A stretch of 42,197 bases of DNA from Opitutia bacterium (lineage in GTDB: Bacteria > Verrucomicrobiota > Verrucomicrobiia > Opitutales > Opitutaceae): assembly GCA_947458705.1 (NCBI GenBank), contig CANHAH010000010.1, positions 1 through 42,197 of the forward strand. The letters are read 5' to 3'. The translations under genes were made by a program, and so were the position numbers. The notes beneath the pieces are model-generated. The model ran no database searches. It saw only the letters and a program-made list of their open reading frames with translations, and had not been told where the DNA came from. Shown here in pieces: positions 16,726 to 25,365 of the stretch. Numbering within the stretch: position 1 is the first letter of the stretch; every line of letters begins with the position of its first letter.

Positions 16726-17772
16726 TCACCATTTATAACGATTACGCAATTTATTGCGCAGCACGATTGAGCACGTCGCAATTAGAGCTACGATCACCAG
16801 AAAGACAAAGGCCGTTCCGTACTGGACGCGCTCAGTGTACTCATTTTGGGGAATCTTCGAGCTGACGACGTAAATATGATAAGGCAGCGCCATTACGCCT
16901 TGAAAGAAAAAATCGCTCACAGAAGAGAGTCCTTCCCAAGGCAATTTATCGCGCACGACGTAGGCGGCCGTAAACATGATCGGAGCCGTCTCACCCGCGA
17001 CGCGTGCGATACCTAGAATCGAGGAAGTCAGAATTCCAGGGAGAGCGTAGGGCAGTACATTCTTCCGAATCGTTTGCCACTTGGTCGCCCCCAGCGCGAG
17101 AGAACCCTCTCGAAAGCCCTTAGGCACGGCCTTGAGTGACTCTTCGGAGGCGGTAATAACCACGGGGAGAACCATGAGGGCGAGAGTGAACCAACCGGCT
17201 AGGAGCGAGACATTCCAATCAAGATAAATCACGAATAAGCCCAAACCGAATAAACCAAACACAATGGAGGGGACTCCAGCAAGATTGAGAATAGCCAAAC
17301 GGATCAGCGTCACGGCCCGACCTTGCTTGGCATATTCGCTAAGATAAACTGCGGCACTCACTCCGAGGGTCAGAGCAATCATCATAGAACCCATCACCAA
17401 GAGAACCGTTCCGACAATACAGGGAAATATTCCGCCCGCAGAATAAACATAGCTCTCAGCTTTGATGTCTTTGGCTTCAGGATGGGTGGTCTTAAAAGCA
17501 CGAAACTCACGATCCCCCATCTCTTTTTTTTGCCCCTGATACTCGAATACGTAGAGTGATTCGGGTGCCTCGGTAAAAAATGCGACGTTGATGAACGGAG
17601 CCGTGGTGGAGAACACCGTCTTTGATCCCTTAAATACGATATTCCCAAATACTAATGCTCCGCAGATAAGGATAACATACGTGGCTGTACGAAAAAGCCA
17701 GAGGACCGCAGACTCCCAACGACGAGCCGCGCTAGGACGGGATTGAAATTCGTGACGGGTTGATGGGCTCAT
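16726..17772 (-). CDS. pstA: Phosphate ABC transporter permease PstA, with periplasmic insertion
   Basis: 348 aa from the ATG at 17772; a TTG at 17778 overlapping the pstC stop is an alternative. Transmembrane segment 1 ([19 protein letters not shown]) is followed by about 70 residues with a polar stretch ([20 protein letters not shown] onward) that ordinary PstA proteins lack. The standard permease core then begins at [18 protein letters not shown]. The EAA-type cytoplasmic loop is present ([23 protein letters not shown]). It forms the channel with PstC. The insertion is predicted outside the cytoplasm and may contact PstS or the larger PstC insertion. Confidence 0.93.
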   Translation of the reverse strand: MSPSTRHEFQSRPSAARRWESAVLWLFRTATYVILICGALVFGNIVFKGSKTVFSTTAPFINVAFFTEAPESLYVFEYQGQKKEMGDREFRAFKTTHPEAKDIKAESYVYSAGGIFPCIVGTVLLVMGSMMIALTLGVSAAVYLSEYAKQGRAVTLIRLAILNLAGVPSIVFGLFGLGLFVIYLDWNVSLLAGWFTLALMVLPVVITASEESLKAVPKGFREGSLALGATKWQTIRKNVLPYALPGILTSSILGIARVAGETAPIMFTAAYVVRDKLPWEGLSSVSDFFFQGVMALPYHIYVVSSKIPQNEYTERVQYGTAFVFLVIVALIATCSIVLRNKLRNRYKW

Positions 17773-17774
17773 GT

Positions 17775-19376
17775 TCAACCGATGGAAATGCGATATTTAC
17801 GCACAATTTTCTGAGCGATAAAATTAATCCCTAACGAAAGAAAAAAGAGCACAATACCCACGACAAAAAGGGCCCTATAATGGATACTTCCTCGCACAAC
17901 CTCACCCATCTCCTGTGCGATAATTCCCGTCATGGTGTGCACGGGTTGAGTCACGACCGCGAGTCCCGCCGTGAAGTCAGGAATTGCGATACGATTACCC
18001 GCACACAGTAGCACAACCATCGTCTCACCAATGACACGACCAAGGCCAAGAAGGACTGCGGAAATAATACCTGATAGCGACGCGGGTACGACAATCTTGA
18101 TGATCGTTTGTAGACGGGTGGCGCCGAGCGCAAAAGAAGCTTCTTTGAATGCCTTAGGTACGTTCTGCAGAGCATCCTCCGCGAGCGTGAAAATTGTCGG
18201 AACTGCGATCAAAGCGAGCAAACATCCGGCCGTAAGTATATTTAGGCGCTCGCTAAAAGGAAAACCCGGCACCCACGCGAGCCAAGCTTGTTGCGAGAGC
18301 CAACGCAGGCTTTGACCTAAAACCGCAATGCCAAAGAAACCAAGCACCACCGAAGGAAACGCGGATATAAATTCAATACTAGGTTTGACGATTCGTTGTT
18401 CCCGGGCCGAGGCGATTTGGTTGATATAAATCGCTGCTCCCACACCGAGAGGAACCGCGATCACTAGCGCCACAAGTGAAACCATGATTGAGCCCATCAA
18501 CAAAGGGACGATGCCATACCAATCTTGCCAAAAGCTGGCCGTGAGCCATTCACGCCCAAAAAGAAACGCGCTGATCGCCTGATACCACGGCACCGGTCGG
18601 GTATAGTCCCACGTCTCCAGGCTGCTCGTAGTCGAGGGAAAAGTTGCAAGATAGTCTCGCGTGAGTTCCTTGAATCGATCGAAGCGAGCCGACAACTCGG
18701 GCGTGGTAAACTTCGGTGCCGCCATCAGCGCGGCATCCAATTTCTTTGCAAAATCAGCGTTGGTTTCCTTGTAGAGGGGTAAAATTCCTTTGAGAACATG
18801 AAGTTCTGCGGCAAAATCGACGGTTTCAATTTTAACGGCCGCTGCAGCCTCAATTTTTCCAGCCGCAAGTAATTGCTGACGTTCGATTTTTTTGTCTTCA
18901 GCGATAAGAAACTTCGTCTTGATAGCTGTCGCTTGTTCCGTGAGATCAGAAACCATGCCGCGAATTGATTCTACGGCATCACCGTATTGCACGGCGAACT
19001 CGTCGAATTTCGCAAGCGCGTCATTGGCCGCCGATGGCAACATTTTTTGCGTGGCTACATATTCGTTATATTGGCGCAGGCGCAGGTCAGAAAGGTAACG
19101 AGTTAGCGCGATATGGCCACTTTCTTGGGTACGGATGAAGTCGACGTACTCTAAGCCGGCCTGACGATAGGTTAGCAAATTTCGATGATTTTGACCAAAA
19201 AAACCAAAACCTTCCTGAAATAGAAAATAAGTAATTAGCGCCAAAACGATGACAGAGAGAACCGCATTGCCGCCGAAGAATATCTTGATGGCGTCATCAA
19301 GGGAGAGGCCGAGCACACGGATGCGCTTCTTGTTAACCAAGAAATCCGAGTGGGAGGTCGGGCGCGGTGTTTCCAT
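17775..19376 (-). CDS. pstC: Phosphate ABC transporter permease PstC with a ~200-residue extracytoplasmic insertion
   Basis: 533 aa, against about 300-330 in typical PstC. The N-terminal transmembrane segment (residues about 37-57, [20 protein letters not shown]) is followed by a region of roughly 65-270 that is mostly helical, rich in Ala, Glu and Lys, and looks coiled-coil (for example [19 protein letters not shown]). The normal PstC core resumes at [15 protein letters not shown], with the EAA loop [20 protein letters not shown] near residue 400. Topology places the extra domain in the periplasm between TM1 and TM2, where PstC normally has a short loop. It follows pstS after a 99-bp gap holding a hairpin and ends 3 bp before the pstA ATG. 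Confidence 0.93.
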   Translation of the reverse strand: METPRPTSHSDFLVNKKRIRVLGLSLDDAIKIFFGGNAVLSVIVLALITYFLFQEGFGFFGQNHRNLLTYRQAGLEYVDFIRTQESGHIALTRYLSDLRLRQYNEYVATQKMLPSAANDALAKFDEFAVQYGDAVESIRGMVSDLTEQATAIKTKFLIAEDKKIERQQLLAAGKIEAAAAVKIETVDFAAELHVLKGILPLYKETNADFAKKLDAALMAAPKFTTPELSARFDRFKELTRDYLATFPSTTSSLETWDYTRPVPWYQAISAFLFGREWLTASFWQDWYGIVPLLMGSIMVSLVALVIAVPLGVGAAIYINQIASAREQRIVKPSIEFISAFPSVVLGFFGIAVLGQSLRWLSQQAWLAWVPGFPFSERLNILTAGCLLALIAVPTIFTLAEDALQNVPKAFKEASFALGATRLQTIIKIVVPASLSGIISAVLLGLGRVIGETMVVLLCAGNRIAIPDFTAGLAVVTQPVHTMTGIIAQEMGEVVRGSIHYRALFVVGIVLFFLSLGINFIAQKIVRKYRISIG

Positions 19377-19423
19377 TCAGAGCAAGGATTGTAGCGTTGA
19401 ATTTAGAGCTAAACAGACACAAA

Positions 19424-19451
19424 GGCCCGCCGACTGAGCGTCAAGCGGGCC
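19424..19451 (-). terminator. Intercistronic hairpin between pstS and pstC (partial terminator or RNA-processing site)
   Basis: Read on the minus strand, GGCCCGC (19451-19445) pairs with GCGGGCC (19430-19424) around a 14-base loop; TTTGTGT follows. The stem is GC-rich but the U-tract is short and interrupted. Such hairpins after pstS typically let the binding protein be made in excess over the membrane components, either by partial termination or by protecting the upstream mRNA. Confidence 0.6.
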
Positions 19452-19475
19452 GATGGTTAAATAGCACAAACCTAA

Positions 19476-20282
19476 TCAGCGAATAGAAACGAAACCGATT
19501 TTTTCCGCGATTTTTTGGCCGTCGTCACTGAGGGCGAAATCAATGAATTTAGCGGCTTCGCCCGTTGGCTCGCCGTTGGTATAATAGAACGTTGGACGAG
19601 CGTAGGGATATTTCTTGGAGAGCACGCTCGCCTTGTCGGGCAAGAGGCCTTCGATAGAGACTACCTTGATGCCTGCGTCATGGATGTAAGCTAACCCCAC
19701 ATAACCAATACCGTTGGGATTCTTGCCGACTTCGGAGGTAATCTGCTCGTTACCGGCCATTTTCTGGGAAGACGAGGCGTAGTCACGTTTCTTCATCGCG
19801 AGATCCTTGAAGTCCGAGTAGGTACCGGAGGAGGTATTGCGAGTGTAGATAGAGATCTTACCCGCTGGACCGCCGACCGCGGACCAATCCGTGATGTCGC
19901 CGGCGAAGATTTGCTCCACTTGGCGCTTGGTCAGATTTTTAACAGGGCTATTAGCGTTCACGATGATAGCGATACCGTCGTATGCGACAATGATAGGGTT
20001 CATGGTGACCCCCTTGGCCTGAGCGGCCGATACCTCAGTGGTCTTGGCGCGGCGAGAAGACATGCCGATTTGGGCGGTGCCATCGATGATGGCGGCGATA
20101 CCGGTGGTGGAGCCTTCAGCAGCAATCTCGAAAGATACGCCAGGGTGCTTGGCCTTGTATTCTTCAGCGAGCGTTGGGACGAGTTTCGCCCCAAGGGTGT
20201 CGGACCCTTTAATTACGAGTTTCTGCGCGAGGGCCGTCGAGACGAGCGCGAGAGCAGCAAAGAGGAAGGAGATTGTTTTCAT
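19476..20282 (-). CDS. pstS: Phosphate-binding protein PstS
   Basis: 268 aa. A signal peptide (MKTISFLFAALALVSTALA) is followed by the mature start QKLVIKGSDTLG, in which Ser and Asp are phosphate ligands in this family. Other binding-site elements are AEGSTTG, SSRRAK and RNTSSGTYSDF. It is a short-type PstS as seen in many non-proteobacterial phyla. The protein delivers periplasmic phosphate to PstCA. The gene begins 30 bp after the porin stop with no terminator between, so they are probably cotranscribed from the Pho-box promoter. Confidence 0.95.
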   Translation of the reverse strand: MKTISFLFAALALVSTALAQKLVIKGSDTLGAKLVPTLAEEYKAKHPGVSFEIAAEGSTTGIAAIIDGTAQIGMSSRRAKTTEVSAAQAKGVTMNPIIVAYDGIAIIVNANSPVKNLTKRQVEQIFAGDITDWSAVGGPAGKISIYTRNTSSGTYSDFKDLAMKKRDYASSSQKMAGNEQITSEVGKNPNGIGYVGLAYIHDAGIKVVSIEGLLPDKASVLSKKYPYARPTFYYTNGEPTGEAAKFIDFALSDDGQKIAEKIGFVSIR

Positions 20283-20312
20283 GTTATGTAATTTTATAAT
20301 TAGCGACAGAGC

Positions 20313-21644
20313 TTAGAATTTCACTACGAGATCGAGCTGTAAGAGCTGGGTGTGATCGCGAGCAGCGAGAGCGTAAGTCAGATTTTTTTGGATGTCAGAT
20401 GTATGGAAGTAAGTTACGTTGAAGTTAGTAAAGTCTGTCACGTTGTAGCTGAGAGCGAGTTTGTAGCCAGCTTGATTGAGGAAACCGAAGGCGAAGTCGG
20501 AGTCTGAAGTGTTAACATCAAGTGAACCGAGACCGATGCTGCGGTAATCGAGTTTAGCGCTGTAATCACCTTGGACCTTACCCGTACCATAGCTGTAACC
20601 GACACCAGCGAGCCAAGCGGAGCTGTCATTCTTCCAACGGGTCTTGGAAAGACCATAAACTTCGTTAACACGCACCGCGGCATCGTTGTTAATGACAGAG
20701 TCCCAGTAGAGTTTGAAAGCGGTGCCCGCGCCGTTCACATTGGCCAGATTCACTTCGCCTGCAAAAGTCACAAGGCTAAGACCACGCGTGGGGCCGTTGA
20801 AGGTATTCTCGTTAGCCGAGAAACCGATATTAGCCTGATTGTATTTCGAGAAGCCGGGGGCGAGGATCACGCTGTTCAATAGATCCTTGCCGAAATAGTG
20901 CGTGTATACCGCCTGTTGCGCAAAAAGCCAAGCATCACGACCGAGAACACCCACGGTCGCTTCATTACGATCTTCCATGACATTCTGAAGGGCGCGGATT
21001 TCAAACGTGTCTTTCGATCCGATGTAATACTTATAATTTTCGGTCAAGCCTTGGGGATTGATATCGGAGTCCCAAACTAGGTCAGTGGTGTAAAGGGGTT
21101 GCTTGAACTTACCGGCCGAGAAGGACCAGTTGATGTTCGGGTTATAAGAAACGTAAGCGCGGGCAAGGAAAACGCTGTAATCATCATTGCCCGATCCGCT
21201 GCCAGCGGCACCGCCGAAGGTTTGATTGCCAGAGTCAGCTGCTTGACCGGTTTCCAAAGCGAAACCAGCACCCCAACCTTTTTGGAGGAGAACATCGCCG
21301 TTGAAGCGGAAACGGAAACGCTCACGTACACGCTCATTGGTGACCACGGAACTGCCAGTGGCAGTCGAGGGAGCTTGAGTCTCTATTTGATGACGCATGC
21401 GCAGATCACCGGAGAGTTTGAATTCACTCAAGGAAGAGCTGAGGTTGAGCTTGCCGGCTGAAGAGTTGACGACGAAATCTTTTTGAAGTTCTACGCGAAG
21501 CACTTCGGCTTCTTGATCGCTGACGACGCCTTTTTTGACCAATAGGTCAATCAACGGGCCGCTGTCTTGAGAGAGCAACGCGACGGAGGAAAAGAACAAG
21601 GTGGCGGTGAGGCCTAGGAATTTTTTCGGAAGACTGAATTTCAT
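20313..21644 (-). CDS. Outer-membrane porin of the phosphate operon (Porin_5/OprP-like by context)
   Basis: 443 aa from the ATG at 21644 (MKFSLPKKFLG). The frame runs upstream to 21695 without signal-like sequence, so the internal ATG is preferred. A signal peptide (GLTATLFFSSVALLSQ) precedes a short helical N-terminus (LIDLLVKKGVVSDQEAEVLR) and then amphipathic strands alternating Arg/Glu and aromatics (RVRERFRFRFNGDVLLQ), ending FNVTYFHTSDIQ ... LLQLDLVVKF with terminal Phe, the mark of outer-membrane barrels. The N-terminal helix plus barrel is the 'putative porin' (Porin_5) style. As first gene of the pst-pho operon it is probably the phosphate or polyphosphate entry pore, analogous in role to OprP/OprO; that selectivity is inferred from position. 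Confidence 0.85.
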   Translation of the reverse strand: MKFSLPKKFLGLTATLFFSSVALLSQDSGPLIDLLVKKGVVSDQEAEVLRVELQKDFVVNSSAGKLNLSSSLSEFKLSGDLRMRHQIETQAPSTATGSSVVTNERVRERFRFRFNGDVLLQKGWGAGFALETGQAADSGNQTFGGAAGSGSGNDDYSVFLARAYVSYNPNINWSFSAGKFKQPLYTTDLVWDSDINPQGLTENYKYYIGSKDTFEIRALQNVMEDRNEATVGVLGRDAWLFAQQAVYTHYFGKDLLNSVILAPGFSKYNQANIGFSANENTFNGPTRGLSLVTFAGEVNLANVNGAGTAFKLYWDSVINNDAAVRVNEVYGLSKTRWKNDSSAWLAGVGYSYGTGKVQGDYSAKLDYRSIGLGSLDVNTSDSDFAFGFLNQAGYKLALSYNVTDFTNFNVTYFHTSDIQKNLTYALAARDHTQLLQLDLVVKF

Positions 21645-21695
21645 AGTTGGTGGTGTGTACGGTGTTGAGCTGACGTTGTAATAATGCCCTACCAA

Positions 21696-21725
21696 TGTTA
21701 CGAACTGATGGCTTTTTTGTTACGA
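21696..21725 (-). promoter_or_regulatory. Putative Pho box upstream of the porin-pst-pho operon
   Basis: On the minus strand TCGTAACA occurs at 21725-21718 and again at 21703-21696, exactly 22 bp apart, twice the 11-bp repeat unit of classical Pho boxes. A plausible -10 (CATTAT, 21686-21681) begins 9 bp downstream of the second copy, the place expected when PhoB replaces the -35 contact. The sequence is not the E. coli consensus. The site is 52 bp upstream of the porin ATG. Confidence 0.55.
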
Positions 21726-21818
21726 CCTTGGAACTAATCGTGTGAACTACGCCGAATTTATCTCAATGGACGGCGCTAAAACCCGATCCTTTAGGGCCAA
21801 AGGCACGATCGATGCCCC

Positions 21819-22257
21819 TGGCAGAACGTCGCCGCAAAACGCGGACTCAACCGCTCGCTACTTGTAAAGGGTCGTAGGGAAACCCCCAACTCGAATACAA
21901 AGCTCGTTGGCTCGGCGGGGAAGTGCTGCAGGTGAGCCCGGCCTATACGGCCCAGACCTGCCCGTCCTGCGGGCAGGTCAGCCTAGAAAATTGCTCCTCC
22001 GGGCTGTTTTCAGCTGTGTTAATTACGATCACTCCGGCCATGCCGATGTAATCGCTGCTCAGAATATCTTGGCGGCAGGACTTGCCGCCACTGTCCTTCG
22101 AGGAGCTTCAGGCTCCGGTGAAGCGGGAACAGCCCCTCAGCACTCCCGCCTGCTTCGCAGGCGTGCTACGGAGGGGAATCTCGGCTCTTTAGGGCCTGGA
22201 GGAGGTCAATTCGAAACATCCCCGATACTAGTGATTGAAACTAGGGTGTACGTCTGA
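21819..22257 (+). pseudogene. tnpB: Decayed IS200/IS605-family tnpB (RuvC-like nuclease) 3' remnant
   Basis: Three adjoining pieces of the TnpB C-terminus lie in three different frames. WQNVAAKRGLNRS starts at 21819, QLEYKARWLGGEVLQVSPAY to CPSCGQVSLEN starts at 21887, and CVNYDHSGHADVIAAQNILA starts at 22015. These correspond to the conserved block before the zinc ribbon, the first Cys pair of the ribbon, and the second half with the terminal DHADxxAAxNI motif (Asp of the RuvC-like site). Two frameshifts and in-frame stops separate them, and the last zinc ligand is Tyr instead of Cys. The N-terminal two thirds are missing and no tnpA is present. The element is dead; its context between two housekeeping blocks suggests an old insertion. 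Confidence 0.82.
22133..22176 (+). ncRNA. Nested hairpin at the tnpB 3' end, possible omega-RNA scaffold relic
   Basis: CCCCTC (22133-22138) pairs with GAGGGG (22171-22176). AGCA (22139-22142) pairs with TGCT (22164-22167). CGCCTGC (22147-22153) pairs with GCAGGCG (22157-22163) around a TTC loop. In IS200/IS605 elements the 3' end of tnpB overlaps the guide (omega) RNA, which is highly structured just inside the right end. The position fits. Whether anything is transcribed is unknown. Confidence 0.45.
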
Positions 22258-22445
22258 AGCTTGCTCTCAAAACAGCCCATAAATTAGCGCTCTCGCTACC
22301 AAGACCCTAAACACCAAGCAATAAAGTTAGTAAAAAACAGTTTAAAGCCACTGCCGTTGAGCGCTAGTAGAACCCCTAGTATCGGCTCTATACGCCAGTA
22401 CCAGAACAATTCATATGAGCCTTAAAACATCCCCATTGATTGACT
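22258..22445. other. Non-coding stretch after the tnpB remnant
   Basis: No coding frame, tRNA or terminator was recognised here. It probably contains the right end of the dead insertion element (an ACTAG..CTAG-type short inverted repeat occurs just upstream, 22228-22247), but no boundary can be fixed without a related element for comparison. Together with 21726-21818 this makes the gene-poor zone between the phosphate operon and the SYLF gene. Confidence 0.4.
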
Positions 22446-23024
22446 TTAATTACTCAAATCTGCGTCGCGCCAATATTTGGTTCCTTGGAGCGTGGCCTGT
22501 AGAGCGACGCCGTTTTTAGTGATTTGGTAAACATCGACGTCGGGTAATACGGTCACAGCACCTGCGGCTGCCCCACCCTTCTCCCCTGATTGGGCCGCCG
22601 CATCAGCCTGGGCACCGAAGTCCCAACCAGTCTCTATAAATTGCGCGAGCTTTTGCTTGGTCTTAAATACAAAAACCGCCCGAAAATCCTTAACCCCGAG
22701 CCCTAGGCCAAAACCACCCGAGGCCATCTTCATGAACGTCTCCTTGCCCCGGCGATCCACGACGATTCCTTTGCCGCCTGCGACACTCGCGAAAATCAAA
22801 TTTACGCCCACGTTGGAAAACACCGCGTAGCCTTCCGCTCGATTGATTTTTTCCCGTAGCGACGCATCACGTCGATAAAGGTCGGCCAACACCTGATCGC
22901 GCATAATACGCACGTCCGCCTGTTGTTCCTCAATTGGGCCCTTGGCCGCAAATCCAGGGGTGATTCCAGCCACTCCGACCCATAACCAGCACGTGACTGA
23001 AAATAATTTGGAGAGAAGACGCAT
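22446..23024 (-). CDS. SYLF (Ysc84-like) domain lipid-binding-type exported protein
   Basis: 192 aa. An N-terminal signal (LFSVTCWLWVGVAGITPGFA) leads to a short helical segment, then the SYLF core: LREKINRAEGYAVFSNVGVN, GGKGIVVDRRGKETFMKMASGG, GLGLGVKDFRAVFVF, then an Ala/Gly-rich stretch and DVYQITKNGVALQATLQGTKYW. The alternation of glycine-rich strands and the 'AEGYAVFSNV' block are the usual signature of the family, whose members bind phospholipids and in bacteria are mostly uncharacterised periplasmic or envelope proteins. It is divergent from asnS with 108 bp between chosen starts and appears monocistronic. Confidence 0.85.
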   Translation of the reverse strand: MRLLSKLFSVTCWLWVGVAGITPGFAAKGPIEEQQADVRIMRDQVLADLYRRDASLREKINRAEGYAVFSNVGVNLIFASVAGGKGIVVDRRGKETFMKMASGGFGLGLGVKDFRAVFVFKTKQKLAQFIETGWDFGAQADAAAQSGEKGGAAAGAVTVLPDVDVYQITKNGVALQATLQGTKYWRDADLSN

Positions 23025-23132
23025 CCCCTAAAATGAACCTATCTCGTCGCCGGCGCAACTGCCGCTTTGATCAAATTTAGCATAATTAACCTCGCCTCGA
23101 CCGAGCCGAGCCAGAAACCCTTAGGGACTCAA

Positions 23133-24536
23133 ATGCCCATGAATCGCACGCTCGTCAAAGACGCCCTAGTCAGCACCCAAGCCCTCGACGCCATTTTTCT
23201 CCAAGGCTGGGTCCGTACCCGCCGCGACGCCAAAGCCTTTTCCTTCGTGGAGCTCAACGATGGTTCCTGCCTCAAGGGCATTCAAGTCATCGTAGACGCC
23301 ACCCTGCCCGACTACGCTGCCGTGAGCCGCGCCAGCACCGGCGCCTCGATTGCAGTCCACGGCAAACTCGTGCCTTCGCAAGGTCAGGGCCAAAAATGGG
23401 AAGTCGTCGCCGATAAGTTCGAAGTCCTTGGTGAAGCCGATGCCACCTATCCGCTCCAGAAAAAAGGCCACACGCTCGAATTTCTGCGTGAAATCGCCCA
23501 CCTCCGGCCGCGCTCCAATCTTTTCGGCGCAGTCTTTCGCGTTCGCAGCCGACTTGCTTACGCCGTCCACCAATTCTTCCAGGAAAAATCGTTCTGCTAC
23601 GTCCACACGCCCATCATCACCGCCAGTGATGCCGAGGGTGCCGGCGACATGTTCCGAGTGACTACGCTTGATCTCGCTCAACCGCCCAAAACAGAGGACG
23701 GAGCCATCGACTCGACCCAGGATTTCTTCGGCAAAAAAACGTTTCTCACCGTCTCCGGCCAACTCGAAGCGGAGATCTTCGCCACTGCACTGTCCAATGT
23801 TTACACCTTTGGTCCCACGTTCCGCGCCGAAAACTCCCATACCTCCCGTCACGCCTCGGAGTTCTGGATGATTGAGCCCGAGATGGCCTTTTGTGATCTG
23901 CAAGCAGACATGGCCCTCGCTGAAGAATTCGTAAAATACCTCATTCGCGACGCTAAACAACACTGCGCCGCCGACCTCGAGTTCTTCTCCAAGTTCGTCG
24001 ATAAAGACCTGCTCGCCCGCCTCGACTTCGTACTCGAGCGACCGTTCCAACGCTGTAGCTACACGGAAGCCATCGAGATTCTCATCGCTTCAGGGCGCTC
24101 TTGGGAGCACCCCGTAGCTTGGGGTGACAACCTCCAATCTGAACATGAACGTTTCCTCAGCGAGGAGCACTTTAAGTGCCCCGTCACGGTCTACAACTAT
24201 CCCCGCGCGATCAAAGCCTTCTACATGCGCAAAAACGATGGTGACGCGCCCGAGCGCCAAACCGTTGCCGCAATGGACCTCTTGGTCCCAGGGATTGGCG
24301 AGATCATCGGCGGCAGCCAACGCGAGGAACGACTCGAGGTCCTTCGCGAAGGCATGGCGCTGCACCACCTCGACGAAAAATCTTATTGGTGGTACCTTGA
24401 CCTGCGCCGCTACGGCACAGTCCCGCACGCCGGTTTCGGCCTCGGCTTCGAGCGCATGCTAATGTTCGTCACCGGGGTCGCCAACATCCGCGATGTTATC
24501 CCATTTGCCCGCACCCCCGGTACAGCCGAGTTTTGA
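23133..24536 (+). CDS. asnS: Asparagine--tRNA ligase
   Basis: 467 aa from the ATG at 23133 ([12 protein letters not shown]); the frame is open to 23067 but the domain starts here, and a second ATG at 23139 is also possible. The N-terminal OB-fold anticodon-binding domain ([20 protein letters not shown]) is followed by the class II catalytic core: HLRPRSNLF, motif 2 region [21 protein letters not shown] (Arg binding ATP), IEPEMAF, and motif 3 [15 protein letters not shown]. The element GSQREERLE and terminal [14 protein letters not shown] are typical of AsnRS rather than AspRS. It charges tRNA-Asn in the cytoplasm. A yebC-family gene follows after 69 bp. Confidence 0.95.
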   Translation: MPMNRTLVKDALVSTQALDAIFLQGWVRTRRDAKAFSFVELNDGSCLKGIQVIVDATLPDYAAVSRASTGASIAVHGKLVPSQGQGQKWEVVADKFEVLGEADATYPLQKKGHTLEFLREIAHLRPRSNLFGAVFRVRSRLAYAVHQFFQEKSFCYVHTPIITASDAEGAGDMFRVTTLDLAQPPKTEDGAIDSTQDFFGKKTFLTVSGQLEAEIFATALSNVYTFGPTFRAENSHTSRHASEFWMIEPEMAFCDLQADMALAEEFVKYLIRDAKQHCAADLEFFSKFVDKDLLARLDFVLERPFQRCSYTEAIEILIASGRSWEHPVAWGDNLQSEHERFLSEEHFKCPVTVYNYPRAIKAFYMRKNDGDAPERQTVAAMDLLVPGIGEIIGGSQREERLEVLREGMALHHLDEKSYWWYLDLRRYGTVPHAGFGLGFERMLMFVTGVANIRDVIPFARTPGTAEF

Positions 24537-24605
24537 TATCCTTGGGCAAACCTGTGCATTTCCGGGATTGCCCGTCATACAACACCCCGCAACCTCATCC
24601 ATCTT

Positions 24606-25337
24606 ATGGGACGTCAATGGCTCCACGCGAAACGCGCCATCGTTAACGAGCGCAAAAGCAAAGTTTCCGGCAAGCTGACTAAAGAAATCAGCGTCGCCGC
24701 CAAACTCGGCGGACCCGATCCTGCCGGCAACGCCCGACTTTTTGCGGCGGTCGAAAAAGCCAAAAAAGCCAGCGTCACCCGCGACGTCATCGAGCGCGCC
24801 ATCAAAAAAGGCGCCGGCATCGGCGACGATAAAATGGTTCTCGAACACGTCGTCTTCGAGGGCTACGCGCCCCACAAAGTCCCCGTGATCGTGGAGGTTT
24901 ATACCGACAACCACCAACGCACCGCGCCCGAGATGCGCGTGATGTTTAAAAAAGGCATCCTCGGCGGCGCCGGTAGCAATAAATTCCTTTTCGATCACGT
25001 CGGCTTGGTCGAAGCGCACCACTCCATTGCGTCGACCGACCTTGAAGCCGCCGCCATCGAGGCCGGCGCCAATGATTTCGAAGCCGTCTCCTCCGAAACC
25101 AACGACGACATCCCGGAGGGGCATGCCGGCGCCCGGTTCATCACGGGCATCAAAGACGTGCACGCCGTCTCCACTTGGCTCGGTAAAAACGGTTGGACTG
25201 TCGTCACCGCGGAGCTCGGTTACCTCGCAAAAAATTATCCGCAACTTGACGAGGCCGCGCGCATCGAAGTCGGCGAATTTCTCCACGAGCTCGACGATCA
25301 CGACGACGTTCAACGCGTCTGGGCCGCCGTCAAATAG
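24606..25337 (+). CDS. YebC/PmpR-family DNA-binding regulator (TACO1-like)
   Basis: 243 aa, full length. It starts MGRQWLHAKRAIVNERKSK, continues with the Lys-rich N-terminal domain (KEISVAAKLGGPDPAGN), then VIERAIKKGAG, FEGYAPHKVPVIVEVYTDN and MFKKGILGGAGSNKFLFDH, all recognisable YebC blocks. The 'GRQW' start is the YeeN-like sub-branch. Family members have been linked to transcription regulation and, more recently, to translation of proline-rich stretches; which applies here cannot be told. It is convergent with uvrA with 28 bp between them and no clear hairpin. Confidence 0.92.
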   Translation: MGRQWLHAKRAIVNERKSKVSGKLTKEISVAAKLGGPDPAGNARLFAAVEKAKKASVTRDVIERAIKKGAGIGDDKMVLEHVVFEGYAPHKVPVIVEVYTDNHQRTAPEMRVMFKKGILGGAGSNKFLFDHVGLVEAHHSIASTDLEAAAIEAGANDFEAVSSETNDDIPEGHAGARFITGIKDVHAVSTWLGKNGWTVVTAELGYLAKNYPQLDEAARIEVGEFLHELDDHDDVQRVWAAVK

Positions 25338-25365
25338 CGCTCACGTTCGCACTGGCGCGGCCCGT

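Noticed and set aside
16701-16781. Longer N-terminus for PstB
   Set aside because: It would overlap pstA by more than 50 bp, with Cys-rich sequence unrelated to PstB; the ATG at 16700 is sufficient.
21790-22196. TTTAGGGCC repeated near both ends of the tnpB remnant, considered as element ends
   Set aside because: Nine bases only; the second copy lies inside the coding remnant, and IS200/IS605 elements do not have matching terminal repeats of this kind.
24543-24576. GGGCAA/TTGCCC inverted repeat between asnS and the yebC-family gene
   Set aside because: The loop is over 20 bases and no T-run follows, so it does not make a convincing terminator.
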